Assembly (NCBI GenBank): GCA_000702085.1
Contig: JNKP01000004.1
Span: 268,541-332,540, forward strand
Length of the DNA stretch: 64,000 nucleotides
Direction of reading: 5' to 3'
Origin: Lachnospiraceae bacterium P6A3
GTDB lineage: Bacteria > Bacillota > Clostridia > Lachnospirales > Lachnospiraceae
The notes beneath the pieces are model-generated. The model did no database searches. It worked only from the letters and a program-made list of their open reading frames with translations, and had not been told where the DNA came from. The first letter of the stretch is position 1; each line of letters opens with the position of its first letter. The position numbers and the translations under genes were made by a program. Below, in pieces: positions 18,297 through 28,282 of this stretch.

Positions 18297-19632
18297 TTTA
18301 TTTTTCAAAAAAATCAGATCGAAAGTATCCGTATTAGTTGCGGGCATAATGATCCTTACCTGCGCCTGCGGATGCGGAAAGCCACCGGTAACTCCGAATG
18401 TGTCCACGGGTGAAACAGGGACATCCGATACCGGATTTGTGCTGTACGGTACATATGATTACGATTCCACGGATACTGCCGTACTTGTCGGGATTGATAC
18501 CGAAGGAGCCACACTGACTTTTCAAAATGCCATGCTCGGTAAAAGATATACTCTGGGCTATGACGGCACGACGGGCTTTTACGACAGATACGGACAGATA
18601 ATCTCACTTTCGCAGTTATCCGTGGGAGATATAGTTGAAATCCGGTTCGTCAAAGAAAAAAGACACCTGACCATGGCTGCACTTTCGGCCTCTGCATGGA
18701 CCAAGGAATCTACCGATCAGTATATTTTTAACGGAATAAAGAACGAAGTTACTCTCGGTAATGACATTTACAAGTTATCCGATGATCTGTTCTGCTATTC
18801 GGGTAAGGAAGAGCTTGATTACAGAGAGATAAACAGCGCGGACGTGCTTACTTTCCGCGGAATCGATACCACGGTTTACAGCGTAAATGTGGAAAAAGGC
18901 CATGGATATCTGAGACTTTCCGGTCATGAATATTTTGTCGGAGGCTGGATTGAGATAGGTACCAAGACTATTCTGAAGATCACCGAGGACATGCTCCTGA
19001 CGGTTCCCGAAGGAACATATAACATTGTGGTTTCCGGAAGCGGTATGAGCGTTGACCGTAGCATAACCATAAAAAGAGGCCTTGAAACCGTACTCGATCT
19101 TTCCGATGTAGTTCCCGAAACCCCCAAGGAAGGTCTCGTCCTCTTTTCCGTTACACCTTCCGAGGCAACGCTTTTCATAGATGGTGAAAAAGTCGATACA
19201 TCGGCAGCGGTTTCTCTTACTTACGGACTTCACCAGCTGATGTGTACCTGTGACGGATACAGGACTCTCACCAGATACTTAAGCGTCGGTGAGGAAAATG
19301 CCGGAATCAGCATAACCATGGAAAAGGAACCCGATGACGTAAGCGGAAACGGCGCTTCAACCTCCGCACAGGGCACAGATACTTCGGCCGGTTCACAGCA
19401 GGCAACAACCGGAAACAGCAGGGTATATATCAATGCCCCCACCGGTGCGGAGTGCTATGTGGACGGCAATTATGTGGGTGTTGTTCCCTGCTATTTCCCC
19501 AAGACTGCCGGGGCCCATGTTGTCACTCTCAGCCGGTCCGGATTCAACACAAAGAGCTATACCATAACGGTGGATGAGGGAACTGCGGACATGTCATTTT
19601 CGTTCACGGATCTGGAACGCACGAACCCCTAG
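18286..19632 (+). CDS. Lipoprotein with PEGA domains
   Basis: The 448-residue exported protein has a lipoprotein signal with Cys at about residue 26-28 (TCACGC). A beta-rich middle region follows. Two C-terminal PEGA modules are visible: one beginning GLVLFSVTPSEATLFIDGE near 282, the other beginning VYINAPTGAECYVDG near 381. A Ser/Thr/Gly-rich linker lies between them (near 348-376). PEGA modules are surface domains common in cell-wall-associated proteins. The start overlaps the cca end by 11 bases, so it is co-translated, but no functional link to tRNA maturation is evident. Function unknown. Confidence 0.82.
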   Translation: MKFDLFFKKIRSKVSVLVAGIMILTCACGCGKPPVTPNVSTGETGTSDTGFVLYGTYDYDSTDTAVLVGIDTEGATLTFQNAMLGKRYTLGYDGTTGFYDRYGQIISLSQLSVGDIVEIRFVKEKRHLTMAALSASAWTKESTDQYIFNGIKNEVTLGNDIYKLSDDLFCYSGKEELDYREINSADVLTFRGIDTTVYSVNVEKGHGYLRLSGHEYFVGGWIEIGTKTILKITEDMLLTVPEGTYNIVVSGSGMSVDRSITIKRGLETVLDLSDVVPETPKEGLVLFSVTPSEATLFIDGEKVDTSAAVSLTYGLHQLMCTCDGYRTLTRYLSVGEENAGISITMEKEPDDVSGNGASTSAQGTDTSAGSQQATTGNSRVYINAPTGAECYVDGNYVGVVPCYFPKTAGAHVVTLSRSGFNTKSYTITVDEGTADMSFSFTDLERTNP

Positions 19633-19706
19633 GAACCGCATTGTAAAGCCGTTTTCGGGGACATGCCCGCTTTTTGCGATTTTTACGTTCAAACCCCCTG
19701 TTTTTC

Positions 19707-19735
19707 TTGACAAACGGGTATAACCTGTTTATATA
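19707..19735 (+). promoter_or_regulatory. Sigma-A promoter of the HU gene
   Basis: TTGACA at 19707-19712 is followed after 17 bases by TATATA at 19730-19735, or after 19 bases by TATAAT at 19732-19737. The leader to ATG 19799 is about 55 bases. Such a near-consensus promoter fits an abundant protein. Confidence 0.8.
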
Positions 19736-19798
19736 ATAATTTAGCGGTTTTTCGAGTAAAATCGCGCAAACATAGATAAAAACAGGAGGAGTTACATC

Positions 19799-20071
19799 AT
19801 GAACAAGACCGAATTGGTTGCAGCTGTTGCAGATTCCGCTGATCTTACCAAAAAGGACGCTGAGAAGGCTGTTAATGCTTTCACTGACGTAGTTACCAAG
19901 GCACTCAAGAAGGGCGACAAGGTTCAGCTTGTTGGATTCGGAACTTTCGAGGTTGTTAAGAGAGCAGCAAGAGAGGGAAGAAATCCTCAGACCGGCAAGG
20001 CTATGAAGATCAAAGCTTCAAAGGCTCCTAAGTTCAAGGCTGGCAAGGCTCTTAAGGACGCTCTTAACTAA
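19799..20071 (+). CDS. hup: HU family DNA-binding protein
   Basis: The 90-residue histone-like protein bends and compacts DNA as a dimer. It begins MNKTELVAAVA, contains the family signature GFGTFEVVKRAAREGRNPQTG at about 47-67, and ends in Lys-rich helices. It is full length for the family. AGGAGG lies ahead of ATG 19799, and a strong promoter stands about 70 bases upstream. A small hairpin follows the stop and should lower read-through into the downstream S4 gene, so HU can be made in excess over the rest of the run. Confidence 0.97.
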   Translation: MNKTELVAAVADSADLTKKDAEKAVNAFTDVVTKALKKGDKVQLVGFGTFEVVKRAAREGRNPQTGKAMKIKASKAPKFKAGKALKDALN

Positions 20072-20092
20072 TTGTTTTATGTGTATATCAGC

Positions 20093-20126
20093 GCACCCGT
20101 TTGACTTGTCAGGCGGGTGCACTTTT
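20093..20126 (+). terminator. Hairpin between HU and the S4 gene
   Basis: A 7-bp GC stem (GCACCCG with CGGGTGC) has a 14-base loop and a short T4 run. It probably ends most HU transcripts and lets some through. Confidence 0.7.
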
Positions 20127-20142
20127 GTATCAGAGGTATGAA

Positions 20143-20382
20143 ATGAGACTTGATAAATACCTGAAGGTTTCCAGGCTGATCAAGAGACGGACCGTTGCCA
20201 ATTCGGCATGTGATGCGGGAAGGGTTACCATAAACGACAGACCTGCGAAAGCATCGACCGATGTTAAGGTCGGCGATGTGATATGCGTATCATTCGGAAA
20301 CCGTGAACTCAAAGTAAGAGTCACAGACGTTCGCGAAACGGTTAAAAAGGAAGAAGCCGACGCGATGTATGAGGAATTGTAA
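20143..20382 (+). CDS. rqcP: RqcP/YabO-like S4-domain RNA-binding protein
   Basis: The 79-residue protein is a single S4 domain (MRLDKYLKVSRLIKRRTVANSACDAG, then VTINDRPAKAS). Length and motifs match RqcP (YabO) of Bacillus. RqcP works with RqcH on stalled 50S subunits during alanine tailing, and its gene typically sits beside divIC, as here. ATG 20143 follows AGAGG by 6 bases; earlier in-frame codons have no site. Its stop codon shares one base with the start codon of the DivIC-like gene, so the two are coupled. Confidence 0.88.
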   Translation: MRLDKYLKVSRLIKRRTVANSACDAGRVTINDRPAKASTDVKVGDVICVSFGNRELKVRVTDVRETVKKEEADAMYEEL

Positions 20383-20723
20383 TGGCAACAGCCTTAAGCA
20401 GATCAAAGAAGAAAAAGCAGACCGCAATGGAAAAGCGCCGCAGAAGATCCGGTGCTTACGGTTATATTACCATTTCGATTATTGTAATGATGATCACCGT
20501 CGTTGTCCTGATCCAGATCAAGGATGTTAAATCCAGATTAAGAGTATATGAGGAGCAGGATCAGGCTCTTGATGAGCAGATTGCGTCCGAACTTGAAAGA
20601 GCCGAGGAACTGAACGAACTCGAGAAGTATGTCCAGACCAAGGCTTATGCCGAGGAACAGGCGCATGAGAAGCTCGGTCTTGTTAACGAAGGTGAGATTA
20701 TTTTCCGACTTGAGGATAATTAG
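20382..20723 (+). CDS. DivIC/FtsB-like septum formation protein
   Basis: The 113-residue bitopic protein has a basic cytoplasmic tail (1-22) and one membrane helix at about 26-46. An outside coiled coil, RLRVYEEQDQALDEQIASELERAEE, follows, and it closes with the family-type KLGLVNEGEIIFR. DivIC/FtsB proteins join FtsL and FtsQ/DivIB to activate septal wall synthesis. The order S4, divIC, tilS, hpt, ftsH is a well-known Firmicutes arrangement and supports the call. One-base overlaps with both neighbours imply a single coupled transcript. Confidence 0.9.
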   Translation: MATALSRSKKKKQTAMEKRRRRSGAYGYITISIIVMMITVVVLIQIKDVKSRLRVYEEQDQALDEQIASELERAEELNELEKYVQTKAYAEEQAHEKLGLVNEGEIIFRLEDN

Positions 20724-22159
20724 TGGGAACCAGAGCCGAGGTTATCTGTAAAAAGTATATGGATGAAATTATGGCAGGCGGACCTGTCCGTCTTGTCATA
20801 GGTGTATCCGGCGGGGCAGATTCTATCTGCCTTTTATTTTTAATGAAGAATTTACTCCCTGAAGGTTATATCAGGGTTATACATATCAATCATATGATCC
20901 GTGGGAAAGAAGCGGATGAAGATGCGGATTTTGTAAAACGGATATGTGAAAAAGAAGGAATACTTTTCAAAGAGGTAAAAAAAGACATCCCTGCAATCGC
21001 CGCGGAAACAGGCAGTTCGGAAGAAGAGGTCGGAAGAAGGATCAGATATGAAAGCTTTGAAGAGGAGGCACTAAGCTGGGAAAGTGAGGAAAACCTTCCC
21101 GAGGGAAGCGTTCGGATAGCCGTGGCTCACCATGTTGAAGACAGTGCCGAGACCTTTTTGTTCAATCTTTTCCGCGGAAGCGGAATAAGGGGGCTTTCGG
21201 GGATTGCGGGCAGGAGAGAGAGGATCATTCGCCCTTTGCTCGAAGCAACGAGAGCCGATATTGAAGAATATCTTGAGAAGATAGGACAAAGCTTTAAGAC
21301 TGACGGAACCAATTCCGATAATTCATATGCGAGAAACCGTATCAGAAATCTGATACTCCCCGAGGCAGAATCCGTATGTTCTGCCGCATCCGGCCATATA
21401 GCGGCCGCATCCCGTAAGCTCAGGGATATCACGGAATATCTGGATGCGGAGGTAGATAAGGCCGGCAAAGAGGTCATCACTACATCCGAAGATGGCTTTA
21501 CCGAATTGGATAAAGGTGCCTTTAACGCTCTTCCCGGTGTTATCGCCGGAATGCTTATCATAAAGGTACTCACCGGAATGACCCCGGGTAAAAAAGACAT
21601 CGGAGAGGTTCATGCCGAGGCGGTAATGAAAGCAGCCGCATCTTCCGCGGGAAAACATCTTGATCTTCCCTACGGTATATCGGCCGATTTTTCACATGAC
21701 AGGATCACTTTCCGCAGAGGAGAAGCCGGCTGCGATGATGACGGGGAAATCATAAGTACCTGCATGATCAAAGCATCGGATATTAAGGATGAGGAGAGAA
21801 AGGCCATATCCGACCCCTCAAATCCGCTTAACAGGTACAATAAATATTTCGATTGTGATAAAATATCCCTCATCGCATCAAAGTCCGGAACGGGATCGTC
21901 CCCCGGTTATGAAATAAGAAGCAGAAAGCCGGGAGATTATCTTGTTATCAAAGATAAGTCAGGCAGGCCCTGTACGAAATCCGTCAGCGATTATCTGACG
22001 GACTTGAAACTTTCTTCCCCCGAAAAGGAAAAGATCAGGGTAATGGCAGTGGGAAACGAAGTTTTGTGGGTTATAGGCTACAGAATGGGCGACAGTGCCA
22101 AACTGACGGATGAAACGGAAAACATTTTAAAAGTCGTGTTGGAGGCGAAAAATGGCTGA
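20723..22159 (+). CDS. tilS: tRNA(Ile)-lysidine synthase
   Basis: TilS uses ATP to turn the wobble cytidine of the minor tRNA-Ile (CAU) into lysidine, so that it reads AUA. The 478-residue protein begins with the PP-loop SGGADS at about 29-34. HINHMIRGKEADEDADFV and VAHHVEDSAETFLFNLFRGSG follow. A C-terminal TilS domain has RSRKPGDYL near 407-415. GTG 20723 shares its first base with the preceding TAG, and the 3' end overlaps hpt by 8 bases. The genome must therefore carry a tRNA-Ile with a CAU anticodon elsewhere. Confidence 0.95.
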   Translation: MGTRAEVICKKYMDEIMAGGPVRLVIGVSGGADSICLLFLMKNLLPEGYIRVIHINHMIRGKEADEDADFVKRICEKEGILFKEVKKDIPAIAAETGSSEEEVGRRIRYESFEEEALSWESEENLPEGSVRIAVAHHVEDSAETFLFNLFRGSGIRGLSGIAGRRERIIRPLLEATRADIEEYLEKIGQSFKTDGTNSDNSYARNRIRNLILPEAESVCSAASGHIAAASRKLRDITEYLDAEVDKAGKEVITTSEDGFTELDKGAFNALPGVIAGMLIIKVLTGMTPGKKDIGEVHAEAVMKAAASSAGKHLDLPYGISADFSHDRITFRRGEAGCDDDGEIISTCMIKASDIKDEERKAISDPSNPLNRYNKYFDCDKISLIASKSGTGSSPGYEIRSRKPGDYLVIKDKSGRPCTKSVSDYLTDLKLSSPEKEKIRVMAVGNEVLWVIGYRMGDSAKLTDETENILKVVLEAKNG

Positions 22160-22676
22160 ACATGTTGAAGTAATGATTAGTGAAGAAGAAGTTGACAAAA
22201 GAATCCAGGAGATCGGAGATCAGATCACCAAGGATTATGCCGGAAAACAGGTCCATCTTGTATGCGTACTCAAGGGCGGAGCTTTCTTTATGTGCGAGCT
22301 TGCCAAGAGGATCAAACTGGATACCTCTCTTGATTTCATGAGTGCGTCAAGCTACGGCTCGGGAACCGAGTCCAGCGGACTGATCAAGATCGTCAAGGAT
22401 CTTGATGAGCCTTTAAAGGATAAGGATGTAATAGTCGTTGAGGATATCGTCGACAGCGGAAGAACTCTCAGCTATCTTCTCAAGATGCTTTCCGAGAGAG
22501 GTCCCAGATCTCTTAAACTCTGTACACTTCTTGATAAGCCTTCGAGACGTGTTACGGATGTTGATGTGGCTTATACGGGATTCCAGATTCCCGATGAGTT
22601 CGTGGTAGGTTACGGTCTTGATTACGATCAGAGGTACAGAAACCTGCCTTATATTGGTGTCGTAAAGTTCGATTGA
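22152..22676 (+). CDS. hpt: Hypoxanthine phosphoribosyltransferase
   Basis: This purine salvage enzyme makes IMP (and usually GMP) from the base and PRPP. The 174-residue protein has the PRPP-binding motif [14 protein letters not shown] at about 94-107, the flexible-loop region [11 protein letters not shown] near 66-76, and the C-terminal [15 protein letters not shown]. Length is normal. It overlaps the end of tilS by 8 bases and precedes ftsH by 20, the usual Firmicutes order. Confidence 0.96.
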   Translation: MAEHVEVMISEEEVDKRIQEIGDQITKDYAGKQVHLVCVLKGGAFFMCELAKRIKLDTSLDFMSASSYGSGTESSGLIKIVKDLDEPLKDKDVIVVEDIVDSGRTLSYLLKMLSERGPRSLKLCTLLDKPSRRVTDVDVAYTGFQIPDEFVVGYGLDYDQRYRNLPYIGVVKFD

Positions 22677-22695
22677 TCCGTTTGGAGGAATTATT

Positions 22696-24513
22696 TTGGA
22701 AAAGAGTGCTAGAAACCCGTTCAGATCGTACCTGTGGCTGATCTTTGTTATCCTGGTACTAGTATGGATATTGCAGACCCTCAAAGGGAATTCTTCATCG
22801 TATTCATACGGACAGCTTCAAAGTGATCTGACCGAGGGTAAGGTTGTAAAGTGCGAGATAACACCGGATACATCCGGAAGCTGCGGATATGTGGCCGTTG
22901 AACTTAAAAACGGTACGGTCCAAAGAGTATATGTCACGGATGTAAACGAAGCGGATACCCTTTTGAGAGAAGCGGGAATCGATCCCGTGATCAAGGACAA
23001 ATCGGTATCGACATGGGTGACAAATATACTGCTTCCCATCATCCTGCTTGCATTTGTGATCGTATTTTTGATGTCCGCGCTTATCGGATCCGCCCAGGGG
23101 CAGAGTCAGGGAAGCCGGATGATGAATTTCGGCAAGATCCGCGTAAACATTATTAACGGTGACGGCAAGATCACTTTTGAAGATGTTGCCGGCCTTAAGG
23201 AAGAAAAAGAAGAGCTTGCCGAGATCGTGGATTTCCTCAAGGACCCCGGCAAATATTCAAGCCTCGGAGCAAGAATACCCAAGGGAGTTCTTCTCGAAGG
23301 CGCTCCCGGAACCGGTAAGACCCTTCTTGCCAAGGCGGTTGCCGGAGAAGCAAAGGTTCCTTTCCTGTCGATCTCCGGTTCGGATTTCGTGGAAATGTTC
23401 GTAGGCGTCGGAGCTTCCAGAGTCAGGGATCTGTTTGAGGAAGCCAAGAAGCGCATGCCCTGTATTGTTTTCATTGACGAGATAGACGCGGTTGCAAGAA
23501 GAAGAGGAACCGGTCTCGGCGGAGGACATGACGAGAGAGAACAGACCTTGAACCAGCTCCTTGTTGAAATGGACGGATTCAAGGAAAACTCCGGAATCAT
23601 AGTAATGGCCGCAACAAACAGAGTCGATATTCTTGATCCCGCGATCTTAAGACCCGGAAGATTTGACCGTAAAGTAACCGTTCAGAGACCCGACGTAGCC
23701 GGAAGAGAAGAGATCCTCAAAGTTCATGCAAGAAACAAGAAACTTGCAGAGGACGTCAATCTTGAGAATATCGCACGTACCACCGCAGGATTTACCGGAG
23801 CCGATCTTGAAAATCTGATGAACGAGGCAGCGATCGGTGCCGCAAGGATCGGAAGTCCCTTTATCACCGCAGAGCAGATCAAGAGCGCTTTTGTAAAAGT
23901 CGGAATGGGAACCGAGAAAAAGAGCCGTATCATTTCCGAGAAGGAAAAGAAGATCACGGCTTACCACGAAACCGGACATGCCATACTGTTCCATGTTTTG
24001 CCCGATGTAGGTCCCGTATATTCCATTTCGATAATCCCTACCGGAGTCGGTGCCGCAGGTTATACGATGCCCCTTCCCGATAAGGATGAAATGTTCCTTT
24101 CAAAGGGAAAAATGCTTCAGGATATCATGGTTACCCTCGGAGGAAGAATTGCCGAGGAGATCATTTTCGGAGACATCACAACAGGTGCTTCGTCCGATAT
24201 AAAGAGAGCTACCAAGGAAGCCAGAAGCATGGTTACCAAATACGGTATGAGTGATAACATCGGTGTTGTCTGTTACGATGATGACGACGATGAAGTATTT
24301 ATCGGAAGAGATCTTGCCCATGCCAAGTCCCACAGCGAAGAGGTTGCGGGCGAGATTGACCGTGAAGTAAGATCCATCATTGATGACTGTTACAAGAAAG
24401 CAAAGGATATTATCCTCGAGAATCAGGAAGTCCTTCACAAGTGTGCTCAGCTTCTGATGGAGAAGGAAAAAATAGGCCGCGAAGAGTTCGAAGCCCTTTT
24501 CGAAACCAATTAA
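22696..24513 (+). CDS. ftsH: ATP-dependent zinc metalloprotease FtsH
   Basis: FtsH is a membrane-bound hexameric AAA protease that removes damaged membrane proteins and some soluble regulators. The 605-residue protein has two membrane helices (about 13-30 and 113-132) around an outside domain. It also has Walker A GAPGTGKT at 202-209, Walker B IVFIDEID, the second region of homology, and the zinc site HETGH at 424-428. The start is TTG 22696, with GGAGG 7 bases ahead. The short C-terminal tail is typical of clostridial forms. The HflK/HflC pair that could modulate it is encoded about 37 kb away. Confidence 0.97.
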   Translation: MEKSARNPFRSYLWLIFVILVLVWILQTLKGNSSSYSYGQLQSDLTEGKVVKCEITPDTSGSCGYVAVELKNGTVQRVYVTDVNEADTLLREAGIDPVIKDKSVSTWVTNILLPIILLAFVIVFLMSALIGSAQGQSQGSRMMNFGKIRVNIINGDGKITFEDVAGLKEEKEELAEIVDFLKDPGKYSSLGARIPKGVLLEGAPGTGKTLLAKAVAGEAKVPFLSISGSDFVEMFVGVGASRVRDLFEEAKKRMPCIVFIDEIDAVARRRGTGLGGGHDEREQTLNQLLVEMDGFKENSGIIVMAATNRVDILDPAILRPGRFDRKVTVQRPDVAGREEILKVHARNKKLAEDVNLENIARTTAGFTGADLENLMNEAAIGAARIGSPFITAEQIKSAFVKVGMGTEKKSRIISEKEKKITAYHETGHAILFHVLPDVGPVYSISIIPTGVGAAGYTMPLPDKDEMFLSKGKMLQDIMVTLGGRIAEEIIFGDITTGASSDIKRATKEARSMVTKYGMSDNIGVVCYDDDDDEVFIGRDLAHAKSHSEEVAGEIDREVRSIIDDCYKKAKDIILENQEVLHKCAQLLMEKEKIGREEFEALFETN

Positions 24514-24597
24514 TTGTAAGGGTTGCACAAAAACAGATTAAAGTCTTAGTAAGATTTGTGAATCTGTGCCATTTTGCAAAATCGGACCGGGTGCTAC

Positions 24598-24690
24598 TAT
24601 ATACACGTACCCCCAATACATTTTGTTTTGGAAATACCCCAAAGAGATAGATTCTCTGGAGAAAAGACAGCTTCCCCGGCTGTCTTTTTT
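24598..24690 (+). ncRNA. Possible short independent transcript between ftsH and the GH13 gene
   Basis: A promoter-like pair TTGCAA (24574-24579) and TATATA (24598-24603, spacer 18) is followed about 60 bases later by a strong terminator. That hairpin (AAAAGACAGC arm, 24662-24690) ends in six T. The GH13 gene has its own promoter beyond it. The unit would make an RNA of about 80 bases with no plausible ORF or known RNA family. It may instead be ftsH read-through with a terminator. Confidence 0.3.
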
Positions 24691-24704
24691 CTTTTTCATT
24701 TAAC

Positions 24705-24733
24705 TTGTATAGGCAGGGGAAATAAGCTACAAT
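24705..24733 (+). promoter_or_regulatory. Promoter of the GH13 gene
   Basis: TTGTAT at 24705-24710 and TACAAT at 24728-24733 are separated by 17 bases. The leader to ATG 24777 is about 37 bases. Confidence 0.6.
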
Positions 24734-24776
24734 ATTTTGTGGTTTTAGAGACGTACTGGACGTAGCGGAGGATTCC

Positions 24777-26888
24777 ATGTCTGCAGATTTGATACATCGG
24801 AAGAGAGTTCTGAACAATCAGGACTATATTCTTTCAATGAGAGCCGTGTTTAATGTAAGGGCTCTGTATTCCGATACCACATCCAATTATTTGACTCCCG
24901 AAGAACCTGAGCCGGGTGAGGAGATCACCGTCAGATTCAGAACGGGTAAGAATAACGTGGATGTAGTTTTGCTCGTGAGCGGCGGAAAAAGGCTGGTCAT
25001 GACCAAGGCAGAGACGGAAAGACATTTTGATTATTATGAGACCCGGATGGAAATCTCCGACCAAAAGCTTTCTTACCATTTTGAGATAATATCCGGTGCT
25101 TTGAAAGTATATTTTGATTCCAGGGGCGCTGTTACCGACCCCAATGAGTATTATGATTTTGTTGTATTTCCCGGATTCTCTACTCCCGATTGGAGTAAGG
25201 GTGCGGTGATGTACCAGATATATGTCGATCGTTTTTGCAACGGCGACAAGACCAATGATGTTCTTGATAATGAATATCTCTATATAGGACAGCCTGTTCA
25301 TAAGGTTGAGGACTGGTATGCACCGCCTTCCCAGATGGATGTCAGGAATTTTTACGGAGGCGATCTTCAGGGTGTCCTTGATAAAATGGATTACCTCAAG
25401 AGTCTGGGTATAGAGGTCATTTATTTTAATCCTCTTTTCGTTTCCCCTTCAAATCATAAATATGATATCCAGGACTATGACCATATAGATCCTCATTTCG
25501 GAAGGATCGTTGACGACGGCGGGGATGTACTTTCTCCCGGAGCCACCGAAAACAGACTGTCTTCCCGCTATATCAGAAGAGTGGCCGGAATGGCTAATCT
25601 TACCGCCAGCGATGAACTGTTTATCGAAGTGGTAAAAGAAGCTCATAAAAGAGGCATGAAAGTAATCCTGGACGGAGTGTTCAACCATTGCGGTTCTTTC
25701 AACAAATGGATGGACAGGGAAAGGATCTATGAGAATGAAGAAGGATATGATAAGGGAGCATATGTAAGCCCCTCGAGCCCTTATCATAATTATTTTTCAT
25801 TCAACAATGAAAACGGCTGGCCTTACAACGGTTCCTATGACGGCTGGTGGGGCTATGATACCCTTCCCAAGCTTAATTATGAGGGATCCGAAGAGCTTGT
25901 CGAATATGTTCTCAAAATTGCGGCAAAATGGGTTTCCGAGCCTTTCTGTGCCGATGGCTGGAGGCTTGACGTAGCTGCGGATCTCGGACATTCCCAGGAA
26001 TATAACCATAAATTCTGGAAGAGATTCCGAAAAGCCGTAAAAGAAGCCAACCCCGATGCCCTTATTCTTGCGGAGCACTACGGAGATAAAAAGGCATGGC
26101 TGCAGGGCGATGAATGGGATTCCGTAATGAACTATGATGCGTTCATGGAGCCCGTCACCTGGTTCCTGACCGGAATGGAGAAGCATTCCGACGATTTCAG
26201 GGAGGATCTTCTCGGAAATGCGGACGGATTCTGGGGTGCCATGATCCATCACGGGGCAACATTCTCTACACCGAGCATGCAGTCCGCCATGAACGAGCTT
26301 TCAAACCACGATCATTCCAGATTCCTTACCAGGACCAATCACATGGTGGGAAGAACGGGTACTTTGGGTCATGAGGCTGCCGAGAAAAATATCAATAAGG
26401 CAGTATTTCGTGAAGCGGTTGTCATTCAGATGACCTGGATGGGGGCTCCCACGATCTACTACGGCGATGAAGCCGGAGTGTGCGGCTTTACCGATCCCGA
26501 TAACAGACGTACATATCCCTGGGGACGTGAAGATAAAGAAATGATCTCTTTTCACAGGGATCTGATCTCCTTAAGACACAGACACCCCGTATTTAAGACC
26601 GGTTCCATCAAAATGGTCGACAGTGATTATAATTTTATCGCTTACGGACGATTTAACCGTGACGAACAGATCCTGGTTATCGTCAATAATAATGTAAAGG
26701 AAATTCATAAGAAGCTGACCGTATGGGAGATAGGTACCACCAGATCCGGAATGATGAAGACGGTTTTTTTCACGGACAGAAACGGTTATAATATGGGAGG
26801 AGAGCAATACAACCTCAAGTGCGGAATACTTGATATTACCGTACCGCCGGAATCTGCCACTATTCTTGCTTTTTGTAAATCTGTATGA
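24777..26888 (+). CDS. GH13 alpha-glucan hydrolase (neopullulanase/cyclomaltodextrinase type)
   Basis: The 703-residue cytoplasmic enzyme (no signal peptide) has an N-terminal beta-sandwich domain (1 to about 125) and a GH13 barrel. Region I is DGVFNHCG. The nucleophile is Asp 398 in GWRLDVA, the acid/base is Glu 433 in LILAEHYG, and the third acid is Asp 512 in SNHDHSR. The N-terminal domain and MYQIYVDRFCNGD fit the neopullulanase or maltogenic amylase group. It would cut alpha-1,4 links in imported maltodextrins or in glycogen, fitting with GlgB at 40.8 kb. GGAGG precedes ATG 24777. tRNA-Leu follows with no clear terminator. Confidence 0.92.
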   Translation: MSADLIHRKRVLNNQDYILSMRAVFNVRALYSDTTSNYLTPEEPEPGEEITVRFRTGKNNVDVVLLVSGGKRLVMTKAETERHFDYYETRMEISDQKLSYHFEIISGALKVYFDSRGAVTDPNEYYDFVVFPGFSTPDWSKGAVMYQIYVDRFCNGDKTNDVLDNEYLYIGQPVHKVEDWYAPPSQMDVRNFYGGDLQGVLDKMDYLKSLGIEVIYFNPLFVSPSNHKYDIQDYDHIDPHFGRIVDDGGDVLSPGATENRLSSRYIRRVAGMANLTASDELFIEVVKEAHKRGMKVILDGVFNHCGSFNKWMDRERIYENEEGYDKGAYVSPSSPYHNYFSFNNENGWPYNGSYDGWWGYDTLPKLNYEGSEELVEYVLKIAAKWVSEPFCADGWRLDVAADLGHSQEYNHKFWKRFRKAVKEANPDALILAEHYGDKKAWLQGDEWDSVMNYDAFMEPVTWFLTGMEKHSDDFREDLLGNADGFWGAMIHHGATFSTPSMQSAMNELSNHDHSRFLTRTNHMVGRTGTLGHEAAEKNINKAVFREAVVIQMTWMGAPTIYYGDEAGVCGFTDPDNRRTYPWGREDKEMISFHRDLISLRHRHPVFKTGSIKMVDSDYNFIAYGRFNRDEQILVIVNNNVKEIHKKLTVWEIGTTRSGMMKTVFFTDRNGYNMGGEQYNLKCGILDITVPPESATILAFCKSV

Positions 26889-26915
26889 TAAAATTCTCAC
26901 TTGCAGATTGAGCAT

Positions 26916-26999
26916 GCGGGTATGGCGAAATAGGTAGACGCAAGGGACTTAAAATCCCTCGGGGGCGACTCCGTGCCGGTTCGAGTCCGGCTACCCGCA
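26916..26999 (+). tRNA. tRNA-Leu (anticodon UAA)
   Basis: An 84-base cloverleaf has acceptor stem GCGGGTA/TACCCGC, anticodon loop CTTAAAA with TAA at 26950-26952, a long variable arm as in leucine tRNAs, and T-loop GTTCGAGTC. The discriminator base is A. CCA is not encoded. Confidence 0.96.
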
Positions 27000-27041
27000 T
27001 TTTAACATGTAAAAAATTTTTATTTTGATATATATAAGGTT

Positions 27042-28271
27042 ATGCATCTTAAGAAAATATCTAAAAAAAGCATATGTCTTGCGGCAGCCCTTGCCGTGGT
27101 TGTAACCGGTTGCAGCCCTTCGGATTATCAGCCCCATGAGGATCCTGGCGAAGTTGTGGTCGAGCCCAGCGAAGAGCCTTCTCCCAGCCCGAGTCCTTCA
27201 AGCAGCTATGATCCGGGACTTATGGCCATCGGAGAGAGATACGAAAAAGACGGTAAGATCGAGAGTTATCTGACCGGAGAATGGATCGATACCGAAATTG
27301 CCTACAGAAGACCCATGGCGGTCATGATCCCCAATAACCGCAATGCTCTTCCCCAGTATGGAATATCATATGCGGACATCGTATACGAAGCACCGATGGA
27401 GAAATGCAGCTGTACCAGACTTATGGGAATCTTCCAAAATTACGGAGATCTTGAGTACATCGAGCCCATCCGAAGCAGCAGACATTATTTCCTGCTTGAA
27501 GCACTCAGCTATGATGCGATCTATTGTAACTGGGGTCTTGCGGCAGCTTATGTGGGACCTTTGCTGAACAGCGACCTGGTCGATAATGTCAGTGCTTCCG
27601 TATCCGGCGTTAATGTTACCGCTGATGAGGCATTCTCCAGAGACAAGGAACGTCAGGAGCTGGGATATTCACTTGAATATACCGGTCTTATGACGATCGA
27701 CGGATATAATTCCGCTGTTTCCAGACTCGGATATGACACCAAGTATCCCACAAGCGATTATACCTTCCCGCTGGTATTTGCAACGGATGCTCATTATGCG
27801 GAGTATGAAGATTACGGAACTTCCGGTTGTATCTATCCCGGAGGAAACGGAAATCAGGCACATCCCAACGGATACAGCGAGCTTAATCCTTACTTCGAAT
27901 ATAATTCCGAGGACAATCTTTACTACAGATATCAGAACGGCGCTCCCCATATCGATGAATATAACGGAGAGCAGGTAGCCGTTACGAATGTAATAATCAA
28001 GTTCGTTTCCGGAGAGCAGCTGGATGATCAGGGATACATGAACTTCAACGTATCCGGTGTGGGAGAAGGAATCCTCTTTACACGCGGAAGATGCGTTCCC
28101 ATCACCTGGACCAGAACCCTTCCTTTTGACGAAGATCTCGAGTACGACGAATCGGTATATGCTCAGACCAGATATTACGATGCGAAGACCGGAGATGAGA
28201 TCATTCTCAATAAGGGCAAGACATGGATCTGCCTTGTCTGGGATCAGTACAAATCATATACGATCTATTGA
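27042..28271 (+). CDS. DUF3048 lipoprotein (YerB-like)
   Basis: The 409-residue protein has a lipoprotein signal ending VVTGC at about residue 24. A Pro/Ser-rich linker (PSPSPSPSSS) is followed by a DUF3048 domain with the typical VMIPNNRNALPQYGISYADIVYE near 91-113 and PIRSSRHYFLLEAL near 141-154. A second DUF3048 half runs to the end. YerB-like proteins sit on the outer membrane face; their role is not settled. ATG 27042 has only a weak AAGG ribosome site. The gene follows tRNA-Leu by 42 bases and ends at a strong terminator. Confidence 0.88.
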   Translation: MHLKKISKKSICLAAALAVVVTGCSPSDYQPHEDPGEVVVEPSEEPSPSPSPSSSYDPGLMAIGERYEKDGKIESYLTGEWIDTEIAYRRPMAVMIPNNRNALPQYGISYADIVYEAPMEKCSCTRLMGIFQNYGDLEYIEPIRSSRHYFLLEALSYDAIYCNWGLAAAYVGPLLNSDLVDNVSASVSGVNVTADEAFSRDKERQELGYSLEYTGLMTIDGYNSAVSRLGYDTKYPTSDYTFPLVFATDAHYAEYEDYGTSGCIYPGGNGNQAHPNGYSELNPYFEYNSEDNLYYRYQNGAPHIDEYNGEQVAVTNVIIKFVSGEQLDDQGYMNFNVSGVGEGILFTRGRCVPITWTRTLPFDEDLEYDESVYAQTRYYDAKTGDEIILNKGKTWICLVWDQYKSYTIY

Positions 28272-28282
28272 TAAGACATATT

